From an uncultured Marinicella sp. (GTDB lineage Bacteria; Pseudomonadota; Gammaproteobacteria; Xanthomonadales; Marinicellaceae): a stretch of 34,187 bases of DNA. Location of the stretch: contig CALDFB010000155.1 of assembly GCA_937942365.1 (NCBI GenBank), forward strand, positions 1 to 34,187. The letters are read 5' to 3'. Made by a program: the position numbers and the translations under genes. This document shows, piece after piece, positions 16,686-26,320 of this stretch; position 1 is the stretch's first letter, and every line of letters begins with the position of its first letter. The notes under the pieces were generated by a model. That model saw only the letters and a program-made list of their open reading frames with translations, made no database searches and had not been told where the DNA came from.

Positions 16686-17855
16686 ATGAATATATTACAT
16701 ATAGGCAAATTTTATCCACCTTATTATGGTGGTATGGAAAATTACTTATGTGATTTGGCGGAAGCTCAAGCGGTTCAAGGGCATAGAGTAGTTGTTTGGG
16801 TGCATAATCATGAATGGCGCGGCTTAACATCTTATACCAATGTGTCACGTGTGAGACGTGTGAAATTGATCAGGCAAAAATCACTTAAGCCTTTGTTTTT
16901 TACCCCAATCATGTTAGGTTTTAAACGCCAGATGAAACGCATTATTGCTGAGGAAAAACCTGATCTGATACATTTGCATTGGCCTAACCCAAGTTTATTT
17001 AAGTTGTTATTGAATCGACCAGCACGGCAAATTCCATGGGTGATCAGTTGGCACTCTGATATGGTTACCAGTTATAGTTCTTATGTACTTAAGCTGGTTT
17101 ATTTGTTGATTAAGCCATTTGAATCTATGTTGGTTAAGCATGGTCGTAGCTTACTGGTTTCAACCCAAGCCTATGCTGATTATTCAAAACAACTTCGCCA
17201 ACATACTGAAAAAACGCATGTAATCCCATTGGGAATTTCTACTCAGCATATCGATGAGTTAAAGACAAACCCTGAGTCAAAAAATTATTTCAGAGCCACA
17301 GAACATTGGCAAGTGAATCAATTCAAGTTATTTCATTTGGGTCGCCTGACATTTTATAAAAATCAAAAATTTTTAATCAATGCCATGAGAAACCTGCCTA
17401 AGGCTCAACTATTGATTGCAGGCAAAGGGCAATTACAAGACCAATTGAACAAGCAAATCATTGAGTTGGATTTGTCCAGCCAAGTAAAATTGTTAGGTGG
17501 TGTTGATATTGAGCAAGCCCATGCACTATTTGACAGTTGTGATATCTTTTGTATGGCTTCACATGATCGTGCTGAATCTTTTGGGGTGGTGTTGTTAGAA
17601 GCCATGTATCATAATAAGGTCATCTTAGTGCCTGATACAGCTGGATCAGGAATGAGTTGGTTAGCGGATAATTATCCCAAAGGTTTTGTTTATAAAAATA
17701 AAGATTGTGATGATTTCGTTGCAAAAGTGGAATTTATCCGACAAAATTTTAATGAAATCATGTCTGAACCAAGCGAGTTCGGTTTTCAGATGAAACACAT
17801 AGTTGAATCTGTGGGGCAGCATTACCAGACAGTTTTAAGCGGAGAGAAACAGTGA
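16686..17855 (+). CDS. Glycosyltransferase family 4
   Basis: HIGKFYPPYYGGMENYLCDLAEAQAVQGHRV, FKLFHLGRLTFYKNQKFLINAM, HDRAESFGVVLLEAMYHNKVILVPDTAGSG. Confidence 0.93.
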   Translation: MNILHIGKFYPPYYGGMENYLCDLAEAQAVQGHRVVVWVHNHEWRGLTSYTNVSRVRRVKLIRQKSLKPLFFTPIMLGFKRQMKRIIAEEKPDLIHLHWPNPSLFKLLLNRPARQIPWVISWHSDMVTSYSSYVLKLVYLLIKPFESMLVKHGRSLLVSTQAYADYSKQLRQHTEKTHVIPLGISTQHIDELKTNPESKNYFRATEHWQVNQFKLFHLGRLTFYKNQKFLINAMRNLPKAQLLIAGKGQLQDQLNKQIIELDLSSQVKLLGGVDIEQAHALFDSCDIFCMASHDRAESFGVVLLEAMYHNKVILVPDTAGSGMSWLADNYPKGFVYKNKDCDDFVAKVEFIRQNFNEIMSEPSEFGFQMKHIVESVGQHYQTVLSGEKQ

Positions 17856-19594
17856 ATAACTTTTTAAAATTAAATATATGTATGTTAATGGTGTTAAGTT
17901 TGCTGGCTTGTGAAAGTCAACAAGAGAGTGATCAATCGCCGGTCACAAAGCAAACAGTTGAAAGTGATGTGGCTAAGCAGCCATCTGTTAAGCCAAGTCA
18001 AGATGAAATGTATTATCAAAAAGACCCTTTGCGAGAACCCATTAAAAAAAATCATGAACACTTACTCAATAAATACGCTACATTTAGATTGACCAGTGAT
18101 TTATCACATTTAACAGAAAATCAAAGAAAGATGTTAGGAATTCTGGTTGACGCAGCTGAGATTATGGATGAGTTGTTTTGGTTGCAAAGTTACGGTCCTA
18201 AGAAGCCTTTTTTGGATGGAATAAAGAACCAAAGGTTGCGTAAGTTTGCCGACATCAACTATGGCCCTTGGGATCGTTTAGATGGTGATAAGCCATTTCT
18301 AGAAGGCTATGAATCTAAGTTTTTAGGTGCTAACTTCTATCCCAAGGACTTAGATAAAGCTGATTTTGAGGCTAAGGCCAGTGCGGGAATGAAAGATTTA
18401 TATACTCAGGTTTTTCGTGATAAGCAGGGTGGGCTTTCTTATGCGCCATTTCATCATCTTTACGAGCGACAATTAAAGCAGGCTTCTGCTTTATTGAATC
18501 AAGCTGCAGCGTTGGCAGAAGATGCTGGGTTTGAAAAATATTTAAAATTACGTGCACAAGCATTGTTAAATGATGAGTTCAAGGCGTCTGACTTGGCTTG
18601 GATGGATATGAAGAACAATCAAATTGAATTGGTGATTGGACCAATTGAAACTTATGAAGATCAATTGTTTGGTTATAAAGCAGCTTATGAAGCTTACGTT
18701 TTGATTAAAGATTTAGCCTGGAGTGAGAAATTGGCTAAATTCGCCGCTTTTTTACCGCAATTACAAAAAGAGTTACCTGTTGCAGATGCATTTAAAACCG
18801 AAACCCCTGGAACTGATTCAGACCTGAATGCTTATGATGCGATTTATTATGCAGGTCACTCCAATGCAGGAAGTAAAACCATTGCCATTAATTTGCCCAA
18901 TGACGAAAGTGTGCAATTGGAAAAGGGTACACGTCGCCTACAACTTAAAAATGTTATGCAGGCTAAATTTGAAAAAATCTTACTGCCTATTGCCAATGAA
19001 CTGGTTACACCGAATCAGCGTAAACATGTCACATTCAATGCTTTTTTTGCCAATACCATGTTTCATGAGGTGGCACATGGTTTAGGTGTTAAAAACACCA
19101 TTAACGACAAAGGTACAGTGAGAACAGCATTGAAAGAACTGGCCTCACCAATTGAAGAAGGTAAAGCCGATATCTTAGGTTTGTACATGGTTGAGAAATT
19201 GCATCACATGGGAGAGTTAGAAGAGGGTGAAATGATGGATTATTACACCACCTTTATGGCAGGTATTTTCCGTTCGGTTAGATTTGGTTCAAGTTCTGCT
19301 CATGGGGTAGCTAATCTGCTTAGGTTCAATTATTTTTCAGAAGCTGGTGCATTCAGTTACGATGAAAAGACCGGGCAATATACGGTTGATGCACAAAAAA
19401 TGTCAACGGCTGTGGCTTCATTGTCGCAAAAAATCTTAACCTATCAGGCCACAGGTGATTACAACGGGGTTAAAGAATGGTTCAACGATAAGGGACAAAT
19501 CAATGAACAACTGGCGCACTCTTTGAAACGTGTCAATGAAACAGTTATACCTGTTGATGTAGTTTTTGAACAGGGTATGAAATATTTAAATTAG
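17852..19594 (+). CDS. Lipoprotein, dipeptidyl-peptidase III-like (M49-type) zinc hydrolase
   Basis: Lipobox LSLLAC. Zinc motifs FHEVAHGLG and EEGKADILGLY in the order expected for M49-like peptidases. Confidence 0.75.
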   Translation: MNNFLKLNICMLMVLSLLACESQQESDQSPVTKQTVESDVAKQPSVKPSQDEMYYQKDPLREPIKKNHEHLLNKYATFRLTSDLSHLTENQRKMLGILVDAAEIMDELFWLQSYGPKKPFLDGIKNQRLRKFADINYGPWDRLDGDKPFLEGYESKFLGANFYPKDLDKADFEAKASAGMKDLYTQVFRDKQGGLSYAPFHHLYERQLKQASALLNQAAALAEDAGFEKYLKLRAQALLNDEFKASDLAWMDMKNNQIELVIGPIETYEDQLFGYKAAYEAYVLIKDLAWSEKLAKFAAFLPQLQKELPVADAFKTETPGTDSDLNAYDAIYYAGHSNAGSKTIAINLPNDESVQLEKGTRRLQLKNVMQAKFEKILLPIANELVTPNQRKHVTFNAFFANTMFHEVAHGLGVKNTINDKGTVRTALKELASPIEEGKADILGLYMVEKLHHMGELEEGEMMDYYTTFMAGIFRSVRFGSSSAHGVANLLRFNYFSEAGAFSYDEKTGQYTVDAQKMSTAVASLSQKILTYQATGDYNGVKEWFNDKGQINEQLAHSLKRVNETVIPVDVVFEQGMKYLN

Positions 19595-19607
19595 ATCAAA
19601 CCATTTA

Positions 19608-19652
19608 ATAAAACCAGAAGGCCTGAGGTTATTTATGATTTTAAGGCCCTTT
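19608..19652. terminator. Possible bidirectional terminator between convergent genes
   Basis: AAGGCCT...AGGCC(C)TTTTT imperfect inverted repeat between CDS ends 19594(+) and 19641(-). Confidence 0.4.
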
Positions 19653-21050
19653 TTGTTCAGGGTGAAAGTGCTCTACTTTTATTAACATGTTAAACAGAAG
19701 AAATAGGTAACAAGGTGTTAATTGTAAAATCAGTCGATTGATGGCGGTTAAATCTAAGGCCCATTTGCTGGCCTCGGTAAAATAAAACAAAAACAAAAAA
19801 CACAACAAAGCAGAGATGAAAAATGTTTGAGCGACTTTATAGGCTTGGTCATGACGCTGGGTCAAAAATGTCACCATCAAAAATGGCAAGCCCAGCCAAA
19901 TGATCGACCAGTTGTTTTGCCATAAAAAACTGGTCAGCAGTTGATCTGTGATGTTTTGAAACTGAATGGGTGTATCTATTAGATTGAAAATAACAATCCT
20001 TTGTTGATTGATCACCAGGTCGCCAAATGGAAAATGAAAGTTGATGACATTTGAAGCAAACAGGAAAGCGAAAATTAGCGTAAAAGCAGTAATCCAATAT
20101 TTTTTTTTGTGTTGCCATAAATTGACCAAAACGTAGGCTACTGCAAATAACAGTAACCATATCCAGCCCTCTAGTTTAAGCATAGGTAAAATAAATAAAT
20201 AGCAAATCAGTGCAATACCTGTGTCAATTCGTTTTGATTCTTTACAGTCTACCAATGTGAGTAAAAGCAACATGATGTACATGGCCATCCAAATGTCTGC
20301 ATACCCCTGAATCATCAAATGGTTGTTGATCATTGGCGTTGTAAATAAAGCGATCATAGCAAAGGCTTGTAAGTATGTTGTGCCATTGTTCTTCGCAAGC
20401 CTTTGTACCATTAACATTGAAATTAGGGTAAAAGCAAATAAATTAACCACATAAGTAATGGCAAAGCCGTCGTTGCTTAGCAACATGGGTAAATAGTAAA
20501 TCAGAGATAGGCCATCAGGGTAGTTGGCAGCATGGTTATAAATGGATTGATGGTTTAATAACCACTCATCCCAATCATGAATGTCGGTATTCAAACCATG
20601 TAGTACCCATTGCTGGGCTCGCCCTTCCCAGACTGCCCAAGAATCCCAAGCTATATTAGGTAGCATGTGACCATTCCAATAAATTAATAATGCACAAGCA
20701 CAAGCCAGACTGAATAGCGCAGTTGGTGGGCTGAGCCATTTGAAAGATAGTTGTGAACTGATCGAGCTAGCATGCCAAGCGATTAATAAAATGGCTGCAA
20801 CTAGAATCAAAATAATGATAATCAATATCGTTATAACTGACCAGTTAAATAACTGTAAGGTATTGAACAAAAGAACATGGAAAAATACCCCCTGAAAAAA
20901 TGCATGGCTTACAAATTCTGTTTTAGTCTCAAGGATCCATTTGTTTTTGATCAGGAGGTTAACAGTTTGCCTAAAACCAGCTCCCAGAACCAAAAAATAA
21001 ATAATGTAAGCCAATCCAAGTAATACAATCATTTTTTTCTCAATAAACAA
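19641..21050 (-). CDS. Polytopic membrane protein (GT-C-like glycosyltransferase candidate)
   Basis: Roughly a dozen hydrophobic segments, with luminal-loop-type sequence WDSWAVWEGRAQQWVLHG. Sits in the glycosyltransferase neighbourhood. Confidence 0.6.
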   Translation of the reverse strand: MFIEKKMIVLLGLAYIIYFLVLGAGFRQTVNLLIKNKWILETKTEFVSHAFFQGVFFHVLLFNTLQLFNWSVITILIIIILILVAAILLIAWHASSISSQLSFKWLSPPTALFSLACACALLIYWNGHMLPNIAWDSWAVWEGRAQQWVLHGLNTDIHDWDEWLLNHQSIYNHAANYPDGLSLIYYLPMLLSNDGFAITYVVNLFAFTLISMLMVQRLAKNNGTTYLQAFAMIALFTTPMINNHLMIQGYADIWMAMYIMLLLLTLVDCKESKRIDTGIALICYLFILPMLKLEGWIWLLLFAVAYVLVNLWQHKKKYWITAFTLIFAFLFASNVINFHFPFGDLVINQQRIVIFNLIDTPIQFQNITDQLLTSFLWQNNWSIIWLGLPFLMVTFLTQRHDQAYKVAQTFFISALLCFLFLFYFTEASKWALDLTAINRLILQLTPCYLFLLFNMLIKVEHFHPEQKGP

Positions 21051-22189
21051 AAGTCTTCATCAACGTGTAAAACCTCAACTGAATTATCGAGCCAATCGAA
21101 TCTTGCCGGGTAATTACAGTACCTGACTTGTTGTTTCACAGCAATAAAGATAAATTCTTTATCACGAGAGCTGTTTAACGGGTTTTCTTTGTCAAAATGT
21201 ATGGCTAAATTAAAGTGTCTTAAGTGGTGTTTAAGTCTGAGTTTGAAAAAGCTGTTGCTACCCACCAATACGTAACGAGAAATGGTGGGAAATTGTTTTG
21301 AAAGTTGATTGAGCTGAGCTGTGATAAGGTCAGCCAACCTCAGACTGTCTTGATCTACAGCATTGATGAGCTTTTGTTCATTTGAAAAAGCGTGTTTGAT
21401 TTGGTCATGCTGTTTCAAGCGAGACGATACGAAGAAAAAACTGCTGAACATCCATGCCATGAAAAATGTCAGCAGTAAATGTTTGCCATCAATTTTAAAA
21501 AGCAAAAACATCAAAGTTGATATGATGACCCAACTGCCTAGCCTGTAAATCAAGCTTTTTAAGTGTAAGTTGCTGCTGTTGGTATAGCCATTGATGGCAC
21601 TCAGCTTTAAAGGAGTGAAGTGATTCCAATGACTGAGGTTGGTTGCCATTTGGCTTTGATTTTCAAGTCGACCAAGGTGAATTGATTTGAATGAAATCTG
21701 ATCTTGAAAACTATGATTGATTCCTAACTCTGGTAAGGAGTTAATCATCAAATGAAGGTCTTCAATTTCATCTACGTTTTTAGTTTGAAAGTCAATTGGG
21801 TTGATTGAATGGGTGTTTTGGTTAAGTGTTCGTTGATAAACATGGTCTTTGACACGCCAGTTTAATGTGATTTGAATGTTTTGTTTGTAGATGTAATCGG
21901 TAATGATTAAGGCATCAAAATGAGTCAGGTCGTGAGGTAATTTTTCAGTGTTGATGTTTAATCGTAGCTGGCCTGGAACAGCGGCATGATAGTGGTTATC
22001 GCTGTAAAAAAAGAATTTAGGTTCAACCTTTAAGTAGGGGATCAAAGGCAGTGAGTTATTTGATTTGTCATAACTGTTAGTCCCGGAGTAAACTAAACAG
22101 ATCGCAAGAGCAAGCATTGATAACAGCCAGTAAATTGTTGACTTTCTGTCCAAAATTGTAACTATTCCTCTAAATAAGTTGTCAGGCAC
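21029..22189 (-). CDS. Membrane protein of unknown function
   Basis: TM near the N-terminus and in the middle. Overlaps the downstream membrane ORF by 22 bp. Confidence 0.6.
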   Translation of the reverse strand: MPDNLFRGIVTILDRKSTIYWLLSMLALAICLVYSGTNSYDKSNNSLPLIPYLKVEPKFFFYSDNHYHAAVPGQLRLNINTEKLPHDLTHFDALIITDYIYKQNIQITLNWRVKDHVYQRTLNQNTHSINPIDFQTKNVDEIEDLHLMINSLPELGINHSFQDQISFKSIHLGRLENQSQMATNLSHWNHFTPLKLSAINGYTNSSNLHLKSLIYRLGSWVIISTLMFLLFKIDGKHLLLTFFMAWMFSSFFFVSSRLKQHDQIKHAFSNEQKLINAVDQDSLRLADLITAQLNQLSKQFPTISRYVLVGSNSFFKLRLKHHLRHFNLAIHFDKENPLNSSRDKEFIFIAVKQQVRYCNYPARFDWLDNSVEVLHVDEDFCLLRKK

Positions 22190-22367
22190 ATTATAAATAA
22201 ATTTTATAATAGATAGTTTTTTTTAGCACTCGTTTTTGATTGGGTGTTTTGATAAGTTATTTAGATGGCTGTCCTAAATAGTGACTTACCTCAATATTTT
22301 ATTAATTAGCATTGATATTGTGCTGATAATAAAGCTACAATCTTTTCGTGTATTCTAATTTATTTAC

Positions 22368-23138
22368 ATGTATTTAGTCATAGAAAACAATAAAAAATCA
22401 TTTTCTTTCCCTGCCAATGGTACTTTGGTAGTGGGCAACGATGCTGATTGTGATGTACAAATTAATCATCCTAAAATTTGGGGGCGACACTTCGTTATCA
22501 CACAAAACAGCTACGGTTGTGTGTTGAGGGTGTTTCAAGACTCTGTTTTGGTTAATGGTCAAGCCATAACAGAAAAATGTATATTGGATACTGGCGATGT
22601 CTTACAAGTGGGTGAGCTTTCATTCAGATTGCTAGATGACAGCTACATTCCCAAAGATTCTTATCTGAATTACACCAATGTAAAGATTAAGAGTAACCCA
22701 AACGTTTCTTCCGTTTATGGTATCAGAAGTTTCTCAGCAGAAAATATGGGTGAATTTGTTATTGATGATTTTCATCATCCTGATGGATGGCATGTTTTTC
22801 GTAAAGAAAATGAATTACATTTTATTGACAGCAAGCACACCACTTTTCTTAATGGTTTGCAGATAGCCCAAGCAAATCTGAGTAATGGTGATGTGATATC
22901 GAGTGAAAAATACAAGTATAAAGTTGAATTACCAGGTACTTCTGGTTTTTCTAAATTTAGCCCATCCCATCCAAGAAATGTTCTACTCAGTGAGTCAATG
23001 GATAGCGGTAATACTCAGGCAGACGAGAGAAGTGGTGAGTTAGGTGCTGGTTTTTTTAAGAATAACCTATGGTGGTTAACCTTGCTGGTGGGTTTGAGTG
23101 TGCTAACACTTCTGATATTGAATAATCCCAGCACATGA
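22368..23138 (+). CDS. Tandem FHA-domain protein with C-terminal TM
   Basis: GTLVVGNDADCDVQINHPKIWGRHFVITQN...VLVNGQAITEKCILDTGDVLQVGELSFRLL, then FVIDDFHHPDGWHVFRKENELHFIDSKHTTFLNGLQIAQANLSNGDVI. TM LWWLTLLVGLSVLTLLIL. Confidence 0.82.
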   Translation: MYLVIENNKKSFSFPANGTLVVGNDADCDVQINHPKIWGRHFVITQNSYGCVLRVFQDSVLVNGQAITEKCILDTGDVLQVGELSFRLLDDSYIPKDSYLNYTNVKIKSNPNVSSVYGIRSFSAENMGEFVIDDFHHPDGWHVFRKENELHFIDSKHTTFLNGLQIAQANLSNGDVISSEKYKYKVELPGTSGFSKFSPSHPRNVLLSESMDSGNTQADERSGELGAGFFKNNLWWLTLLVGLSVLTLLILNNPST

Positions 23139-23190
23139 GGTCTGTTTCTGCACGGCCACTAAATTGCTTTCAATTCTCTTGAGAATTAGG

Positions 23191-23219
23191 TTGACCAATT
23201 AAATTAATTTAAGTAAAAT
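23191..23219 (+). promoter_or_regulatory. Putative sigma70 promoter for rplU-rpmA-(obgE)
   Basis: TTGACC (23191-23196), 17-nt spacer, TAAAAT (23214-23219), about 40 nt before rplU ATG 23259. Confidence 0.65.
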
Positions 23220-23258
23220 CCCCGCTCTTTTTAAGAACAACCGAATTGGAGCAGTTTC

Positions 23259-23567
23259 ATGCACGCAGTTGTAGCTACAGGTGGCAAACAATACAGAATC
23301 AAAGAAGGCGATGTCATTAAAGTTGAATCGTTGAAAGTTGAAGCTGGTGATAAAATTAAATTAGATCAAGTTTTGATGGTTTCTGATGGAGAAAATATCG
23401 AAATAGGAAAACCTTTGTTAGATGGGAAGACTGTTTCAGCAGAAGTTTTATCCAATGGTCGCCACAAAAAAGTAAGAATCATAAAATTCAAAAGACGTAA
23501 GCACCACATGAAGCAAATGGGTCATCGTCAGAATTTTACTGAATTGAAAATCACTAAAATAGGATAA
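23259..23567 (+). CDS. rplU: 50S ribosomal protein L21
   Basis: [25 protein letters not shown]...[28 protein letters not shown]. Confidence 0.98.
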   Translation: MHAVVATGGKQYRIKEGDVIKVESLKVEAGDKIKLDQVLMVSDGENIEIGKPLLDGKTVSAEVLSNGRHKKVRIIKFKRRKHHMKQMGHRQNFTELKITKIG

Positions 23568-23581
23568 AGAGGTAAAACGTC

Positions 23582-23842
23582 ATGGCTCATAAGAAAGCAG
23601 CAGGTAGTACTAATAATGGTCGCGATTCAAATCCTAATTACCTAGGTGTAAAAATGTATGGTGGTCAATCAGCCATTGCTGGAAATATTTTAGTTCGTCA
23701 AAGAGGAACTAAAGTACACGCAGGTGAAAATGTAGGTATGGGTAAAGACCATACTTTATTTGCATTAAAAGACGGTGTAGTTAAATTCGTTAAGAAAGGG
23801 AAAAAATACCGTCAGTACGTTACCATAGAAACACAAAGTTAA
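23582..23842 (+). CDS. rpmA: 50S ribosomal protein L27
   Basis: [62 protein letters not shown]. Confidence 0.98.
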   Translation: MAHKKAAGSTNNGRDSNPNYLGVKMYGGQSAIAGNILVRQRGTKVHAGENVGMGKDHTLFALKDGVVKFVKKGKKYRQYVTIETQS

Positions 23843-23879
23843 ATAACAGTAAAACAGTTTTTAACAAAATTGATTAATC

Positions 23880-23907
23880 AAAGCTCACTTTTAAGTGGGC
23901 TTTTTTT
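23880..23907 (+). terminator. Terminator/attenuator after rpmA
   Basis: AAGCTCACTT-tt-AAGTGGGCTT hairpin (one G-U pair) plus a T run. Confidence 0.75.
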
Positions 23908-23930
23908 ATAGACAAGATTATAGTTAGCCC

Positions 23931-24959
23931 ATGAAATTTGTAGATGAAGTAAAGATAACAGTTAAAGCGGGTAATGGTGGCAGTGGTTCTGCCAGTTTCA
24001 GACGCGAAAAATTCGTAGCTTATGGAGGTCCTGATGGCGGTGATGGAGGGCATGGTGGATCAGTTATCTTGCAAGGTGACCAAGGTTTGAATACTTTGGT
24101 AGATTTCAGGCATAAAAAACGTTTTGATGCGCCCAATGGCCAGTCAGGAAAAGGTCGACAAATGTATGGCAAGGGTGGTGATGACTTTATCATTAAAGTA
24201 CCCACAGGTACTGAAGTATACGATTTGGAAACAGATCAAAAATTAGGTGATATAACAGCCCATAAACAACAGTTGGTGATAGCTAAAGGCGGTAAAGGTG
24301 GGTTGGGAAATATGCACTTTAAGAGTTCAGTTAATCGCGCCCCGAAACAATTCACTTCAGGAGAACAAGGTCAGCTTCGTGAAATTAAACTTGAGTTGAA
24401 AGTTTTGGCGGATGTGGGCTTGTTAGGTTTTCCTAATGCCGGGAAATCAACTTTTGTCAATGCGGTATCTAAAGCCAGACCCAAAATTGCCGACTATCCA
24501 TTCACTACTTTGTATCCAGCTTTGGGTGTTGTACCGATTGATGCAGATACCAGCTTCGTCGTTGCAGACATACCGGGTATCATTGAAGGTGCGGCAGAAG
24601 GTGCTGGTTTGGGGATTCAATTTTTAAAGCATTTACAAAGAACGGGTTTGTTGTTGCATATGATTGAGTTACCAGCCTACGAAGGGGCTTCAGACCCGGT
24701 TACTCAATTTGAGCAATTATCAGAAGAATTGGTGAAATTTTCTGAGCAATTAGAAGAGAAACAGCGCTGGTTAGTATTCACAAAGGCTGATGTGACCACA
24801 GAAACTGAAGCGAAAGAATGGGCAGCCGGTTATGCCAAATCAATCGATTGGCAAGGCAAGTACTATTTAATTTCATCAATCACAAAATTTGGTCTGAATG
24901 AATTATTGAAAGACATTGCAAGTTACTTGTTTGCCGAGGAAGATGAGTGGCTCAAGTAA
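23931..24959 (+). CDS. obgE: Obg-family GTPase
   Basis: Glycine-rich Obg fold plus G motifs GFPNAGKSTFVNAV, DIPGIIEGAAEGAGLGIQFLKHLQRT, FTKADV. Confidence 0.97.
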   Translation: MKFVDEVKITVKAGNGGSGSASFRREKFVAYGGPDGGDGGHGGSVILQGDQGLNTLVDFRHKKRFDAPNGQSGKGRQMYGKGGDDFIIKVPTGTEVYDLETDQKLGDITAHKQQLVIAKGGKGGLGNMHFKSSVNRAPKQFTSGEQGQLREIKLELKVLADVGLLGFPNAGKSTFVNAVSKARPKIADYPFTTLYPALGVVPIDADTSFVVADIPGIIEGAAEGAGLGIQFLKHLQRTGLLLHMIELPAYEGASDPVTQFEQLSEELVKFSEQLEEKQRWLVFTKADVTTETEAKEWAAGYAKSIDWQGKYYLISSITKFGLNELLKDIASYLFAEEDEWLK

Positions 24960-25869
24960 TCGAGTTTTTAAATTGCTCAGCTTCAGCAATCAACCATTGC
25001 CTGATCATTTGTAGCTTTTGATCGTCTTGAGTATCTTCGGGGTAAACCAGATAGTAGGACATTTGGCCTTTGATTTTTATGTCAAAAGGGGCGGTCAAAA
25101 GACCACGATTGATGTCATCTTGAACCAGGGGAGTTCTGCCTAACGCAAACCCTTGGTGGTTTTCTACCGCCTCTAACATCGTAACCATATGACTGAAACG
25201 TGTTCCTCTCAAGTCCGGTTTAGTTTGAACTCCTGCTGCTGCAAACCAATCATGCCAACCTTCTGAATTAAAGTCTTCATGACATAAATTGGCACGTAAT
25301 AACCGTTCAGGAGTTAATTTACCTTCGTATGATTCATATAACTGTTTGGAACAAATAGGAAAAACTTCTTCCTCTAAAAATAATTCACATTTGAGTCCAG
25401 GGTAACTGGGGTTCGCAGTATATCGTATAGCAACATCACAATCATCTTTCTTAAAATCAGTTAACCACTCAAATGCAGATATTCTGACATCAAGATTTTT
25501 GTTTTGCTGTTGAAAACGCCAAATTCTTTTAGATAACCACTTGGTAGCAAAAGAAGGCAATAAAGATATATTCAAGGTTCCTGTGGTATCACGGCTTTTT
25601 AATTGTCTGGTCGCTTTTTCGATGCCTTCCAAGGCACTTCTGATAGAAACCAAATACAAGCGGCCTTCAAATGTCAGTTTCAGTGATCTGTTGAAGCGTT
25701 CAAATAATTGCACACCGGTAAATTCTTCTAAATTCTTAATTTGGTGACTGATGGCAGCTTGTGTAACATGCAGTTCTTTAGCGGCCAAAGTAAAACTCAA
25801 TAATCGAGCAGATGCTTCAAAAGCCTTGATAGATCTAAGTGGCGGTATATTTTTGTACTTTTTTGACAT
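24952..25869 (-). CDS. LysR-family regulator, GcvA-like
   Basis: PPLRSIKAFEASARLLSFTLAAKELHVTQAAISHQIKNLEEFTGVQLFERFNRSLKLT. Overlaps obgE tail-to-tail by 8 bp. Confidence 0.93.
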   Translation of the reverse strand: MSKKYKNIPPLRSIKAFEASARLLSFTLAAKELHVTQAAISHQIKNLEEFTGVQLFERFNRSLKLTFEGRLYLVSIRSALEGIEKATRQLKSRDTTGTLNISLLPSFATKWLSKRIWRFQQQNKNLDVRISAFEWLTDFKKDDCDVAIRYTANPSYPGLKCELFLEEEVFPICSKQLYESYEGKLTPERLLRANLCHEDFNSEGWHDWFAAAGVQTKPDLRGTRFSHMVTMLEAVENHQGFALGRTPLVQDDINRGLLTAPFDIKIKGQMSYYLVYPEDTQDDQKLQMIRQWLIAEAEQFKNSIT

Positions 25870-26117
25870 TAATTATATGTGAATATATTTCACATTAGTA
25901 TAATTTAGCCGATACATTAAAACAATTAGCTTGATATGGAGGCTTTATTCAGTAAAATTGCGCGCATTGAATGGGTAGTGTCACTGTTGGTACTTTATTA
26001 AGCATTAATGATAATAATTTGAACTTTATGTTTGAATTAGCATCAAAGCATATATAAACATGATACTTGCTTAATTCCTTCACGTTTCATTCATCTTTGT
26101 TCAGTAAGATGGGATTT

Positions 26118-26260
26118 AACAATTTTCATTGTTCATTTGAAATCGCAAGATTTCATGTGTGTTTCAGACTCAGGTTTGGGACATGCGAAAACAGCTGAGG
26201 TTTTCCTCCCTCTTCCTCAGCGTTATACTTCAGGCGTCATACATTTGACGCCTTTTTTTT
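26118..26260 (+). ncRNA. Candidate structured small RNA (5' end undetermined)
   Basis: Four hairpins: AACAAT-TTTC-ATTGTT (26118-26133), GAAATC-GCAA-GATTTC (26139-26154), GCTGAGG-(14 nt)-CCTCAGC (26194-26221), AGGCGTCA-TACATT-TGACGCCT (26232-26253) followed by Ts. No + strand ORF upstream ends here. Confidence 0.55.
26232..26260 (+). terminator. Rho-independent terminator with no upstream CDS on its strand
   Basis: AGGCGTCA-TACATT-TGACGCCT followed by a T tract. Confidence 0.88.
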
Positions 26261-26320
26261 GCTTGATTCCAAGATTGTTATTCTACATAATAAGTTGATT
26301 CTGATTATGGTAGGTGTATT

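Noticed and set aside
26019-26067. Specific promoter for the candidate sRNA (TTGAAT ... TATAAA / GATACT)
   Set aside because: Spacings (15 or 24 nt) are poor and the region is AT-rich, so no confident promoter could be assigned.
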